A DNA stretch of 64,000 nucleotides from Cognatishimia sp. MH4019. Its GTDB lineage: Bacteria; Pseudomonadota; Alphaproteobacteria; Rhodobacterales; Rhodobacteraceae. The translations under genes were made by a program, and so were the position numbers. Location of the stretch: NCBI RefSeq assembly GCF_020177595.1, contig NZ_JAHTBL010000003.1, forward strand, positions 186,001 to 250,000, written 5' to 3'. Each line of letters opens with the position of its first letter. Positions within the stretch are counted from its first letter, which is position 1. A model generated the notes under the pieces. It saw only the letters and a list, made by a program, of their open reading frames with translations, searched no databases and was not told the origin of the DNA. Positions 27,805-36,605 of the stretch are shown here, one piece after another.

Positions 27805-28130
27805 GGCTTCCGCTCAATCACACCCAACGCATCAAGGGCCGCTTCCAATTCGGAGCGGCCCTTGTCATGCTTGGACGCTTTCAACGCGTCGAATTTGACA
27901 CGCAGGGCGGCTTTTTCCTTGCCCTTACAGTCGTTCCAGGGACGTCCCTGCAGCCCCATGACCAAGACGTAATAGGCGATGAAGTGGGGGCGGCTGCCGT
28001 TTTCCAGCAGCATCGCGTAGGCCGCATCTGCCCCGATTTCATGCAATTGCTCTGCCGATGTCACACCGACCTCTGCAAAAGCGGCTTCCATCGCGGGGCC
28101 AAGGTTTCGGATGCTGCTGACAGGGCTCAT
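27801..28130 (-). CDS. TfoX C-terminal domain protein
   Basis: A 109-residue protein made only of the TfoX/Sxy C-terminal helical domain ([41 protein letters not shown], read in two parts here as [17 protein letters not shown] and [13 protein letters not shown]). In gammaproteobacteria the full TfoX regulates competence; stand-alone C-terminal domains are widespread in Rhodobacteraceae and of unknown role. Convergent with ndk. Confidence 0.85.
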   Translation of the reverse strand: MSPVSSIRNLGPAMEAAFAEVGVTSAEQLHEIGADAAYAMLLENGSRPHFIAYYVLVMGLQGRPWNDCKGKEKAALRVKFDALKASKHDKGRSELEAALDALGVIERKP

Positions 28131-28552
28131 GGCCGACAGCTTATCCTGATTTCAGAAAAAGAAAACGCGGTCGTAACGGGTCAGGGAGGAGATACCGTCA
28201 CGCACCGCGCTGAAAAACGAGGCACATCCCCAGGGGAGGTCAAGGGGGCCTCTGACACGTCCGATCCGCACCAAATCAAAAGGGCCGGACGCGATGCCTA
28301 GATGCTTGCGTAGTCGGTATAAACCGGTTGCGGCGCTTGCGCTTCTTTCGTCGGAGCGGGGGCCGGTTGCGGCTGCTGTGATTGGGGGTGTGACATCTGC
28401 CTGTGTCCCATTGCTTGCGTTACGATCTGCCTTCACTGTCCCCCGTTTTTATTGGGTTTTTCGGAGGTACTCGGAAAGGCTGCAACGCAAACCGGGCCTG
28501 AAAAAGGCACAAATGTGGCGCAATTGTGGCATTTGCGTCGATGTGAGGAAAT
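28131..28552. other. Intergenic stretch between the TfoX gene and tRNA-Asn
   Basis: About 420 bases with no long convincing gene. Inside it is the short candidate ORF listed at 28298-28396. A 94-codon minus-strand frame also exists (28152-28436) but has no family resemblance and I reject it. No clear T-tract terminator was seen. Confidence 0.5.
28298..28396 (-). CDS. Candidate very small protein (32 or 37 aa), Pro/Gln-rich
   Basis: A 32-codon frame from the ATG at 28396, or 37 codons from an in-frame ATG at 28411, ending in TAG at 28298-28300. The peptide is rich in Pro, Gln and Ala and ends with the ordered-looking tail PVYTDYASI. The composition (low-complexity linker plus conserved-looking aromatic tail) is unlike random antisense translation in this genome. 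The ribosome site is weak. I do not know a family. It may be a genuine microprotein too short for most gene callers, or chance. Confidence 0.4.
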   Translation of the reverse strand: MSHPQSQQPQPAPAPTKEAQAPQPVYTDYASI

Positions 28553-28627
28553 TGGCTCCGGCGGTAGGGATCGAACCTACGACCAATTGATTAACAGTCA
28601 ACTGCTCTACCGCTGAGCTACGCCGGA
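28553..28627 (-). tRNA. tRNA-Asn (GTT)
   Basis: A complete 75-base tRNA on the minus strand with encoded CCA. The acceptor stem is TCCGGCG/CGCCGGA, the D arm contains GCTCAGCGGTAGAGC, the anticodon loop is CTGTTAA with anticodon GTT, and the T arm is GTAGGTTCGATCCCTAC. All stems pair. Confidence 0.97.
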
Positions 28628-28685
28628 ACTGAGCGCCCCTATAGCAATGACGATTCCGCGCGTCCAGAGGGTTTCGTGCAAAACG

Positions 28686-29564
28686 TCACGGTTTTTGCAG
28701 CGCGAATGGGACGTCAGCGGATAACGCGCCCTGAGGGGCGGCGATACCGCGCTGTGTCAGGTCAATGAGATGTGCAAGCACGTTGCGCTCAGCCGCTGGC
28801 AGAAGGCGTGGGTCGACATCTGTATAGATCGCTTTGGTCAGGATCGCCGTCGTGGCAGGGGTGGGCCGCAAAGCCTCAATGATCTGCGCTTCACGGGTTT
28901 TGCGATGGGCGATCAGCCAGTCCAGTCTTGCTTGCGGATCGGTAATCGGATCGCCGTGACCGGCGTAGAACACGCGGGCGGGACGGGCTTTCAGGACTGC
29001 GCAAGAGGCCATGAACTGTGTAAGGTCGCCATCGGGGGGCGATACCAGAGAGCTGGCCCAACCCATCACGTGATCACCCGTAAAAACAATGCCCTGCAAG
29101 GCAAAGCTCATGTGATTTCCGAAATGGCCGGGCGTGTGGATCGCTTCGATCTGCCAATCCGGGCTCTCTAGAATGGTCCCATCTTGGAGCACCTCGTCAG
29201 GAATAAAACCCGGATCGACACCTTCACCGCCACCCATCAGGCCACTTGCCGCCAATTGCTCCATGATCGCGCTGCGGCCGGTGCGGCTGTCGCCCATCGC
29301 GTAGACCGGTGCGCCGGTCTGCTTCGCCAAAACCCGCGCCAAGGGGGAATGGTCCAGATGCGCGTGGGTCACCAGAATATGGGTGATTTTCGCGCCCTCC
29401 GGCACTGCTGCGAGAATCGCCTCAAGATGCGCGGTATCATTGGGGCCGGGGTCGATCACCGCGATATGGTGACGGCCCAGAAGATACGTATTCGTCCCGG
29501 TATATGTCATGGGCGAGGGGTTGTTGGCCCGCACAAGACGCACCCCTGGTTCCAGCTGTTCCAT
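28686..29564 (-). CDS. MBL-fold metallohydrolase (LACTB2-like)
   Basis: A 292-residue metallo-beta-lactamase-fold enzyme. The zinc motif THAHLDHS gives H67, H69, D71 and H72; further ligands are in HTPGHFGNHMSF and FTGDHVMGW, and a C-terminal winged-helix segment (LLPAAERNVLAHLIDLTQRG) matches LACTB2-like hydrolases, some of which are endoribonucleases. Substrate unknown. I start at the ATG at 29564, because a longer reading would overlap the start of the divergent kinase gene. Confidence 0.85.
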   Translation of the reverse strand: MEQLEPGVRLVRANNPSPMTYTGTNTYLLGRHHIAVIDPGPNDTAHLEAILAAVPEGAKITHILVTHAHLDHSPLARVLAKQTGAPVYAMGDSRTGRSAIMEQLAASGLMGGGEGVDPGFIPDEVLQDGTILESPDWQIEAIHTPGHFGNHMSFALQGIVFTGDHVMGWASSLVSPPDGDLTQFMASCAVLKARPARVFYAGHGDPITDPQARLDWLIAHRKTREAQIIEALRPTPATTAILTKAIYTDVDPRLLPAAERNVLAHLIDLTQRGIAAPQGALSADVPFALQKP

Positions 29565-29607
29565 CTTCGCCCTTTCGCGCCCGTATCTGCCCCGATAGAC
29601 ATAGCCT

Positions 29608-30924
29608 ATGTTGTTCTCATGGCTCAAACGCTACATGCCGCGCTCGCTTTACGGGCGGGCGGCGCTGATCCTGCTGGTGCCGATCCTGACGCTCCAGCTT
29701 GTGGTGTCGGTGGTCTTCATCCAACGCCATTTCGAGGACGTGACCGAGCAGATGACGCGCAACGTGGCGCTTGAGCTGGAATACCTGCTCGATCAGGTGA
29801 ACAACGCCCCTAACGCGCGGGGCGCACAGGCGGCACTGGATCAACTCGTCCAGCCGCTTTTCTTCGAGGCGGTCTTCCCCGTGGCAGAGCGCCGTTTTGA
29901 TTCTCGCGTCTTTTACGACTTCACGGGCCGCGTGGTGATGCGGGTGCTGAATGAGCGGCTGGAGGGAATTACGGCGATTGATCTGGCCAGCGATGACCGG
30001 GATGTGCGCGTGCAGATGATGACGGCCCACGGGCCGCTTGAGATCATGTTCGACCGGCGTCGCGTCTCGGCGTCCAATCCGCATCAGCTGTTGGTTCTGA
30101 TGGTCTTCACCGGGGGGCTGATGACGATTATCGCCTTTGTTTTTCTGCGCAATCAGCTACGGCCCATCAAGCGGCTCGCGCGCGCAGCAGAGGCTTTTGG
30201 AAAGGGCCGCATGGTGCCCTACCGGCCTTCGGGCGCAAGCGAAGTGCGCTCGGCCGGCAGTGCGTTTCTGGATATGCGCAACCGGATCGAGAGGCAGATC
30301 GAGCAACGCACGATGATGTTGTCCGGGGTCAGTCATGACCTGCGCACCCCGCTGACCCGGCTCAAACTGGGCCTGTCGCTGATGGATGATGCAGAGGCCG
30401 CGCCGCTGCGCCGCGATGTCGAGGATATGGAGCGGATGTTGAACGAGTTTCTCGCGTTCGCCCGCGGAGATGCGGCCGAAGAACTGGCCCTCACCGATCC
30501 TGTCGCGCTTGCGACCCAAGCGGTGGAAGATGCGCAGCGCATCGGGCATTCTGTCAGCCTGGGCAAGATCGAAGGCGAGGGGCAGCAGCTTTTGCGTCCC
30601 ATCGCTGTGCGCCGTGCGGTGGACAATCTGATCGGCAACGCGGTGCGTTACGGCAAGACCGCGCGTGTGGGCGTCACGATTACCCCGCGCAGCATTGTGC
30701 TTCATGTAGAGGATGATGGGCCGGGTATCCCGCAAGAGCGTCGGGAAGAGGCACTCAAACCCTTCAGCCGATTGGAGCCTGCACGCAATCAGAACAAGGG
30801 CACCGGCGTGGGGCTTGGCCTGTCGATTGCGGCAGATGTCGCGCGCGCCCACGGGGGCCTGTTGCGCCTTGGCGAAAGCAAGCAGATGGGCGGGCTGCAG
30901 GCGGATCTGGTGCTGGCACGGTAG
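29608..30924 (+). CDS. EnvZ-like sensor histidine kinase
   Basis: A 438-residue inner-membrane kinase: helix 1 at about 13-38, a periplasmic domain (about 39-165), helix 2 at about 167-188, a HAMP linker (FLRNQLRPIKRLARAAEAFGKG), HisKA with SHDLRTPLTR (phospho-acceptor H243), and a HATPase domain with DNLIGNAVRYGK, DDGPGIP and GTGVGLGLS. The SHDLRTPLTRLKL form is EnvZ-like. No response regulator gene is next to it, so its partner is encoded elsewhere. A minus-strand tRNA follows within six bases of its stop. Confidence 0.9.
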   Translation: MLFSWLKRYMPRSLYGRAALILLVPILTLQLVVSVVFIQRHFEDVTEQMTRNVALELEYLLDQVNNAPNARGAQAALDQLVQPLFFEAVFPVAERRFDSRVFYDFTGRVVMRVLNERLEGITAIDLASDDRDVRVQMMTAHGPLEIMFDRRRVSASNPHQLLVLMVFTGGLMTIIAFVFLRNQLRPIKRLARAAEAFGKGRMVPYRPSGASEVRSAGSAFLDMRNRIERQIEQRTMMLSGVSHDLRTPLTRLKLGLSLMDDAEAAPLRRDVEDMERMLNEFLAFARGDAAEELALTDPVALATQAVEDAQRIGHSVSLGKIEGEGQQLLRPIAVRRAVDNLIGNAVRYGKTARVGVTITPRSIVLHVEDDGPGIPQERREEALKPFSRLEPARNQNKGTGVGLGLSIAADVARAHGGLLRLGESKQMGGLQADLVLAR

Positions 30925-30929
30925 GGAAA

Positions 30930-31006
30930 TGGTAGGCCCGGCAGGACTTGAACCCGCAACCAAAGCGTTATGAGCGCTCTGCTCTAACCAATTGAGCTAC
31001 AGGCCC
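30930..31006 (-). tRNA. tRNA with CAT anticodon (Ile2 or elongator Met)
   Basis: A complete 77-base tRNA with encoded CCA on the minus strand. Acceptor GGGCCTG/CGGGCCT contains G-U pairs, the D arm is GCTC...GAGC, the anticodon loop is CTCATAA, and the T arm is GCGGGTTCAAGTCCTGC. The CAT anticodon could be elongator Met or an Ile2 whose C34 is converted to lysidine. The GGGCCT acceptor start resembles Ile2 genes of other bacteria, so I lean to Ile2. Confidence 0.9.
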
Positions 31007-31125
31007 CCAATCGTGCAAAGCTGAGTAGCAGAAGGATGCAGACCGTCAAGGTGGTTTGGCGTCAAGCCGCGTGGACTCGCGCGCGCTTGGGTGCTAGTGG
31101 GCCGCCAACAGATGCGAGGACAACC

Positions 31126-32172
31126 ATGAGCACGAAAAAGAACGGCCTGACCTACGCGGATGCGGGTGTGGATATCGACGCAGGGAACGCGCTGATCGAC
31201 CGGATCAAGCCTGCGGCCAAACGCACGAACCGCAGCGGCGTGATGGCCGGTCTGGGCGGCTTTGGTGGGCTCTTTGATCTGAAAGCGGCAGGGTATGACG
31301 ACCCGGTTCTGGTGGCAGCCACAGATGGTGTCGGCACCAAGCTACGCATCGCGATTGATACCGGCAATGTCGACACAATCGGTATTGATCTGGTTGCGAT
31401 GTGCGTCAATGACTTGGTCTGCCAAGGCGCGGAGCCTTTGTTTTTCCTGGATTATTTCGCCACCGGTAAGTTGGAACTGGATCAGGCTGCCCGGATCATC
31501 GAGGGCATCGCCGAGGGCTGCGCGCGCTCTGGCTGCGCGCTGATCGGTGGTGAGACGGCGGAAATGCCGGGCATGTATGACGCAGGTGATTTTGATCTGG
31601 CGGGCTTCGCTGTGGGCGCCATGCAGCGCGGTACGGCCTTGCCTGCGGGCGTGCGCGAGGGCGACGTTCTGCTGGGCCTCGCCTCTGATGGTGTGCATTC
31701 GAACGGCTACTCGCTGGTGCGCAAGATCGTTGAGCTTTCAGGTCTTGGCTGGGATGACGCATCGCCTTTTGCCGACAGCACGCTTGGCAATGCACTTCTC
31801 GCACCGACAAGACTGTATGTGACCGCGGCTTTGGCCGCGATCCGGGCAGGTGGCGTGCATGGGCTGGCCCATATCACTGGCGGTGGCCTGACAGAGAACC
31901 TGCCGCGCGTCATGCCCGAGGGCTTGGGTGCGGATATCGACCTCAGCGCATGGGCGCTGCCCCCGGTCTTTGGTTGGCTGGGCGAAGTCGGCGGCATCGA
32001 GACGCCTGAGATGCTCAAGACCTTCAATGCGGGTATCGGGATGGTGCTGGTCGTGGACGCTGCACAGATCGACGCGGTGCAAAGCGCACTTGTCGCCGAA
32101 GGAGAGGCGGTGACCCGTCTTGGCACCGTCACGGCGGGCGACGGCGTGCGCTATTCCGGGACGCTTTCGTGA
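31126..32172 (+). CDS. purM: Phosphoribosylformylglycinamidine cyclo-ligase
   Basis: A 348-residue AIR synthetase, step five of purine synthesis. It starts at the ATG at 31126 with [18 protein letters not shown], and has the ATP/substrate blocks [37 protein letters not shown] and [14 protein letters not shown], all diagnostic. The stop overlaps the GTG start of purN by four bases, so the two purine enzymes are coupled. Confidence 0.97.
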   Translation: MSTKKNGLTYADAGVDIDAGNALIDRIKPAAKRTNRSGVMAGLGGFGGLFDLKAAGYDDPVLVAATDGVGTKLRIAIDTGNVDTIGIDLVAMCVNDLVCQGAEPLFFLDYFATGKLELDQAARIIEGIAEGCARSGCALIGGETAEMPGMYDAGDFDLAGFAVGAMQRGTALPAGVREGDVLLGLASDGVHSNGYSLVRKIVELSGLGWDDASPFADSTLGNALLAPTRLYVTAALAAIRAGGVHGLAHITGGGLTENLPRVMPEGLGADIDLSAWALPPVFGWLGEVGGIETPEMLKTFNAGIGMVLVVDAAQIDAVQSALVAEGEAVTRLGTVTAGDGVRYSGTLS

Positions 32173-32774
32173 CACGAATCGCGGTGCTGATTTCGGGCGG
32201 CGGCTCGAACATGGTGGCGCTGGTGCGCGCGATGCAATCAGGCGGATGGGCCGAGCCGGTGCTGGTTCTCGCCAATGACCCTGACGCGGGCGGCCTGCAG
32301 AAAGCGCGCGCAATGGGTGTTCAGACCGCTGTTGTTGATCACAGGGCCTTCAAGGGCGACCGCGGCGCGTTTGAGAAAGCGCTAGGCGATACACTTGCCA
32401 CCGCCAAGCCCGATATCCTTTGCCTTGCAGGCTTCATGCGTGTTCTCACCGCGGATTTCGTAACCAAGTGGGAAGGCCGGATGTTGAATATCCATCCGTC
32501 TTTATTGCCCAAATACAAAGGCTTACATACTCACTTGCGGGCACTTGAAGCAGGCGATTTGCAGCATGGATGCACTGTGCACGAGGTCACGCCGGAACTG
32601 GATGACGGTCCCATCTTAGGGCAGGCCATGCTTGATGTGGCCCCTGACGATACACCTGAAACCCTTGCGGCACGGGTTTTGCCGCTGGAACACACGCTCT
32701 ATCCGCGTGTTCTTGAACGCTTTGTCGCGGGCGAGAAAACCCTGCTAAGTTTACGTAATGTCAACGTCGATTAA
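32169..32774 (+). CDS. purN: Phosphoribosylglycinamide formyltransferase
   Basis: A 201-residue GART enzyme that adds the first formyl group in purine synthesis using 10-formyl-THF. Motifs are [14 protein letters not shown] at the start, LAGFMRVL, the catalytic region [16 protein letters not shown], and [13 protein letters not shown]. It starts with GTG inside the 4-base overlap with purM. A spacer of about 100 bases separates it from rnd. Confidence 0.96.
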   Translation: MTRIAVLISGGGSNMVALVRAMQSGGWAEPVLVLANDPDAGGLQKARAMGVQTAVVDHRAFKGDRGAFEKALGDTLATAKPDILCLAGFMRVLTADFVTKWEGRMLNIHPSLLPKYKGLHTHLRALEAGDLQHGCTVHEVTPELDDGPILGQAMLDVAPDDTPETLAARVLPLEHTLYPRVLERFVAGEKTLLSLRNVNVD

Positions 32775-32876
32775 CGGCCAACTGTCAGAAAAAAGAGACG
32801 AATTTTCTTCCCAGATAGCGTCAAATCGGTCATCCTCCCTGAGCGGGGGTCGCCTTTTGAACAACGATAAGACCCA

Positions 32877-34034
32877 ATGAAAACACTGACGAAAACTTCC
32901 GAACTGGCCGCGTTTTGCGCCCATGCCGCGCAATTTGACTATGTCACGGTCGACACTGAATTCCTGCGCGAACGTACGTATTACTCCCAGCTTTGTCTGG
33001 TCCAACTCGCCGTTCCCGGCGAGGGGGAAGACGACGCGGTGCTGGTCGATCCGCTATCCGATGGCCTGTCACTTGATCCGCTTTACACGCTTTTCAAAGA
33101 CGAAAGCGTCGTGAAAGTCTTTCACGCCGCGCGGCAGGATCTGGAGATTTTCTACACAGATGGCGGGATCATCCCGACACCGCTTTTTGACACCCAAGTG
33201 GCCGCCATGGTCTGCGGGTTCGGGGAGCAGGTGGGCTATGAAACGCTGGTGCGCAAGATCGTCAAACAGCCGCTTGATAAGTCGTCGCGTTTTACCGACT
33301 GGTCGCGCCGTCCGTTGTCGGACGCGCAGAAAACCTATGCGCTGGCCGATGTGACCCATTTGCGCGGTATCTACGAGTTTTTGGCTGCCAAGCTGGCCCA
33401 GAATAAGCGCATCCAATGGGTGCAGGAAGAAATGCAGGTTCTGACCGCGCCCGGCACCTATGTCGTGAAGCCTGAAGATGCGTGGAAGCGCCTGAAAACC
33501 CGGACGAATTCGGGTCGATTCCTTGCAATCGCACGCGAGTTGGCGCGGTTTCGCGAATCTTATGCGCAGCGCAATAATGTGCCGCGCAGCCGGGTCTATA
33601 AAGACGACGCGCTGATGGAACTGGCCTCCAACAAACCCAAATCCCTCAAGGATCTGGGCCGGTCGCGTTTGCTGCTGCGCGATGCCCGCAAGGGTGAGAT
33701 TGCCGAAGGTATTCTGAAGGCGATCGAGGTGGGGCTTAACTGCCCGCCTGAGGAGTGCCCGAAGCCCGACACATCCCGCGAAAAGCTGCAAGTGAACCCG
33801 GCTTTGGCAGACTTGCTGCGCGTCCTGCTCAAAGCCAAGGCAGAGACGGCGGGCGTTGCGCAAAAGCTGGTGGCCTCTGCCGCCGATCTCGACGCGATCT
33901 CTGCAGGGATGCGCGATTTGCTGGCGCTAAACGGTTGGCGGCACGAGGTCTTTGGCGCAGATGCATTGCGCCTTTGCGAGGGCGAGATTGCCCTGACAGC
34001 CAAAGGCCATCACATTAAAATCATTGAGCTTTAA
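32877..34034 (+). CDS. rnd: Ribonuclease D
   Basis: A 385-residue DEDD-family 3'-5' exoribonuclease that trims tRNA precursors. The exonuclease motifs are VDTEFLRERTYY, KVFHAARQDLEIFY and YALADVTHL, followed by an HRDC-type helical domain (about 210-290, with REYA-like ELARFRESYAQRNNVPRSRVYKDDALMELA in pieces). Length is normal. It converges on the lipoprotein gene with only a 3-base gap. Confidence 0.94.
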   Translation: MKTLTKTSELAAFCAHAAQFDYVTVDTEFLRERTYYSQLCLVQLAVPGEGEDDAVLVDPLSDGLSLDPLYTLFKDESVVKVFHAARQDLEIFYTDGGIIPTPLFDTQVAAMVCGFGEQVGYETLVRKIVKQPLDKSSRFTDWSRRPLSDAQKTYALADVTHLRGIYEFLAAKLAQNKRIQWVQEEMQVLTAPGTYVVKPEDAWKRLKTRTNSGRFLAIARELARFRESYAQRNNVPRSRVYKDDALMELASNKPKSLKDLGRSRLLLRDARKGEIAEGILKAIEVGLNCPPEECPKPDTSREKLQVNPALADLLRVLLKAKAETAGVAQKLVASAADLDAISAGMRDLLALNGWRHEVFGADALRLCEGEIALTAKGHHIKIIEL

Positions 34035-34037
34035 GGC

Positions 34038-34508
34038 TTAGCGACGGCTCGTAAGTGCGTTGCGCTGTCCGCGCACGGTGATCTGGCGGGCAGGGGCCAA
34101 GGTCTGATCCGACAGGAACGTGCCCGCCACAACCTCGCGCGAGGCCTGAGTGCCTTGACGTGTCCGGATCGGTGACGGAAACGCCTTGAACTGCAACACC
34201 AGCGCGCCGTTTTCATCCACGCGACCGCGGTTCTCGAGAACGAGATCGGCCTCCCAATGGCCTTGGGTCGGGGGCAGACCCACCGCATGAACAACTGCAC
34301 CGCCTTGAACACGCTCGATCCGCAGCGATGTGACTTGGTCAATCAGCGGGCGGTTGTCCAACCGCTCGACGATATCACCGGGGGCAAAGCCAACCTCTTC
34401 TTGTGAACCGCCAAACCAGTTGAACGGGTTCAGGCGCGACTCGCGCACGGTGCCGCATCCGGCCAAAAGCGTAGCGATCAAAACAGTTGCGATCAGGCGT
34501 GAGGACAT
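34038..34508 (-). CDS. Putative outer-membrane-type lipoprotein, unknown
   Basis: A 156-residue protein with a lipoprotein signal (MSSRLIATVLIATLLAGC; lipobox LLAGC, Cys18 as the first mature residue). The mature part RLNPFNWFGGSQE, then HAVGLPPTQGHWEADL and QFKAFPSPIRTRQGTQASREV, looks like a conserved Rhodobacteraceae lipoprotein, but I cannot name a function. Residue +2 is Gly, which would favour sorting away from inner-membrane retention. Convergent with rnd, divergent from sufE. Confidence 0.75.
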   Translation of the reverse strand: MSSRLIATVLIATLLAGCGTVRESRLNPFNWFGGSQEEVGFAPGDIVERLDNRPLIDQVTSLRIERVQGGAVVHAVGLPPTQGHWEADLVLENRGRVDENGALVLQFKAFPSPIRTRQGTQASREVVAGTFLSDQTLAPARQITVRGQRNALTSRR

Positions 34509-34618
34509 AACTTAAGCTCCCTTTGCATGATCGGTAGCCCAATCCGCGCGCCCCGACAAGCAAGACTGGACCTTTCGGGGCAGGCAACTTACCTCAAGGT
34601 CAAATCAAGGAGCACATA

Positions 34619-35047
34619 ATGGCAACCGAGAGCTTTGAAGAGCTGGCAGAGACATTTGAATTTCTGGACGATTGGGAAGATCGCTACCGCCATGTGATCG
34701 ACATGGGCCGCGCGATGGACGGTCTGGACGAAGCCCTTCAGGTGCCTGCAACCAAGGTCGATGGCTGCGCGTCGCAGGTCTGGATCATGCCGCAGATTGA
34801 CGGGCAGGGGCCTGACGCGCGTTTTGACTTCAAAGGCGAAAGCGACGCGATGATCGTGCGCGGTCTGATTGCCGTGCTGCATGCGCTTTATAGCGGTGTG
34901 CGCGTGGGCGAGGTTGGCAAAGTGGATGCCGTGGCCGAACTGGGCCGTCTGGGGCTGAACGATCATCTGTCCGCGCAACGCTCCAACGGGGTGCGTGCCA
35001 TGGTCGAACGTATTCGCACAGTCGCGGCCGAGGCTGCCGCCAGCTAG
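34619..35047 (+). CDS. sufE: SufE-family cysteine desulfurase activator
   Basis: A 142-residue SufE protein that accepts sulfur from the SufS desulfurase for Fe-S assembly. The acceptor cysteine is C50 in KVDGCASQVW, and the preceding block FEFLDDWEDRYRHVIDMGR is the family start. The ATG at 34619 follows AAGGAG. No suf operon is nearby, so it acts from a distant locus. The last four bases overlap the convergent DUF1638 gene. Confidence 0.92.
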   Translation: MATESFEELAETFEFLDDWEDRYRHVIDMGRAMDGLDEALQVPATKVDGCASQVWIMPQIDGQGPDARFDFKGESDAMIVRGLIAVLHALYSGVRVGEVGKVDAVAELGRLGLNDHLSAQRSNGVRAMVERIRTVAAEAAAS

Positions 35048-35682
35048 GATTTCGCGGCCAGTGCCGTCTCCAGATCACCGTAGCCGGTGAAGCGTCGCTC
35101 AAAGGCCAGACCAAGCCGGGCGGCGCAGTCTTGCGCCTTTTGGGTCAGGGCCGGATCATCGGTCTGGGCCTGATAGACCAGCGTTTCATAATGGCCGAAA
35201 TACGTATCCCGCAATTCGGGGTGGCGGTCCAGACCCAAAGGTTTCCACACAAACGCATCGAATTGCCGGACCAGAAAATCTGTCAGGTAGAAGGCGGTGA
35301 ATTCGTGCTCTGCACGGTCTGCGAACGCATTATTTCCTTCGAAGAAGGAATAGCAATGCGGCCCTTCAATCATGCTGACCCCCAGCCGGTCACAGACGGC
35401 CTGCAACTGTCCACCCGTCCCGCAATCCGCATAGACGACAAAGATATCGTCAAATTGCGCGCGGTGTTTGGCAATGGCCTGTTCAACGGCAGGGGCGATC
35501 CGCTCAGGATGGTTGTGCAAAATGGCAGGCAGACAGGCCAGCGTCATATGCTGCCAGCCATTGGCTTTGATCAGGGCAACGATCTCATGGGCCAAGGCAC
35601 CACACGCCAAAAGCAAGACCTTGCCGCGCGTGGTCTCAGCGGCCAATCCATCTTGCGTCAGGCTCTCGTCATCAAGCTGCAT
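35044..35682 (-). CDS. DUF1638 protein linked to corrinoid methyltransfer
   Basis: A protein of about 212 residues from the ATG at 35682 (GGAAA upstream); a GTG at 35712 is an alternative start. DUF1638 features are LLACGALAHEIVALI near the start, ACLPAILHNHPERI, and a cysteine-rich centre VVYADCGTGGQL and EGPHCYSFFEG, which could bind a metal or corrinoid. DUF1638 genes are often next to corrinoid proteins, as here (54 bases or more from the next gene upstream). The exact role is not established; handling or repair of the corrinoid partner is my inference. Confidence 0.8.
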   Translation of the reverse strand: MQLDDESLTQDGLAAETTRGKVLLLACGALAHEIVALIKANGWQHMTLACLPAILHNHPERIAPAVEQAIAKHRAQFDDIFVVYADCGTGGQLQAVCDRLGVSMIEGPHCYSFFEGNNAFADRAEHEFTAFYLTDFLVRQFDAFVWKPLGLDRHPELRDTYFGHYETLVYQAQTDDPALTQKAQDCAARLGLAFERRFTGYGDLETALAAKS

Positions 35683-35765
35683 CGCGTTTCCAACAGCCGT
35701 TTGGCCCGGCACAAGGTCAGGCTTTCACTTTTGCACAAATACTCCCGCCGGAGGCATCCCGGAGT

Positions 35766-36467
35766 TTATCCAGCCGCCATCTGATTGTGCTTGCGCGCCA
35801 CAAAGGTCTTCGCCGTCTCAACCGCCACGGCGGCATCCCGACAATAGGCATCCGCGCCGATCGCCTTGCCAAACTCCTCGTTCAGAGGAGCACCACCCAC
35901 CAGCACGATATAGTCATCGCGCAGGCCCTTCTCGACCATCGTGTCGATCACGACCTTCATGTATGGCATGGTCGTGGTCAGCAGGGCAGACATGCCCAGG
36001 ATATCCGGTTTTTCGGTTTCCAGCGCTTCAAGATAGGCCTCAACCGCGTTGTTGATGCCCAGATCGACCACTTCAAAACCTGCGCCTTCCATCATCATCG
36101 ACACGAGATTTTTGCCGATGTCGTGGATGTCGCCTTTTACGGTGCCTATCACCATTTTGCCCACACGCGGTGCGCCCGTTTCGGCCAGAAGCGGCTTGAG
36201 GATGAACATCCCGCCTTTCATTGCGTTGGCCGCCAGCAGCACCTCGGGCACAAACAGGATCCCGTCGCGGAAGTCGTTTCCGACGATGGTCATACCGCCC
36301 ACCAGCGCTTCGGTCAAAACCCGGTAGGGCGCCCAGCCGCGCTCCAGAAGAATGTTGACCCCTTCTTCGATCTCTTCCTTGAGACCGTCGTAAAGGTCGT
36401 CAAACATCTGTTGAACAAGCTCTTCGTCGTTCAGTTCAGACAGGATGATATCGTCTTCGTCAGACAT
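35766..36467 (-). CDS. Stand-alone corrinoid (B12-binding) methyltransfer protein
   Basis: A 233-residue protein equivalent to the cap plus cobalamin domains of MetH or to MtbC/MttC corrinoid proteins. The helical cap includes VPEVLLAANAMKGGMFIL (about 73-90). The B12 domain has GDIHDIGKNLV with the cobalt-ligand His115 in DxHxxG, then LGINN and ALLTTTMPYM. It carries no methyltransferase domain, so it must work with separate enzymes; the neighbouring homocysteine methyltransferase is the obvious partner. AAGGA lies seven to nine bases before the ATG. Confidence 0.9.
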   Translation of the reverse strand: MSDEDDIILSELNDEELVQQMFDDLYDGLKEEIEEGVNILLERGWAPYRVLTEALVGGMTIVGNDFRDGILFVPEVLLAANAMKGGMFILKPLLAETGAPRVGKMVIGTVKGDIHDIGKNLVSMMMEGAGFEVVDLGINNAVEAYLEALETEKPDILGMSALLTTTMPYMKVVIDTMVEKGLRDDYIVLVGGAPLNEEFGKAIGADAYCRDAAVAVETAKTFVARKHNQMAAG

Positions 36468-36528
36468 CGCGGCGGTCCTTCACAAGGCCAGATCAAAATT
36501 CGATCGGCACGTTTCCTATCGGCAACAT

Positions 36529-36565
36529 GCCTTTTTTGTCGCAGCTCAAGTGGTTTAATTGCGAC
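36529..36565 (-). promoter_or_regulatory. Possible pseudoknot-type leader element before the corrinoid gene
   Basis: In the 138-base leader of the corrinoid gene the minus strand forms a 6-bp hairpin GTCGCA/TGCGAC with a 16-base loop containing AAACC, followed at once by AAAAAAGGC. A loop CC next to a downstream A-rich GG recalls the H-type pseudoknots of SAM-II/SAM-V riboswitches, which control methionine genes in alphaproteobacteria. The match is partial: the usual spacer before GCTAAAAAGG is missing. Treat as a lead only. Confidence 0.25.
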
Positions 36566-36605
36566 ATTGGTTGATTTGCGACCGACCCGAACAGGCTTTG
36601 AGCCT

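Noticed and set aside
28152-28436. 94-codon minus-strand frame in the gap before tRNA-Asn
   Set aside because: No recognisable domain and disordered composition; the shorter overlapping frame at 28298-28396 looks more protein-like.
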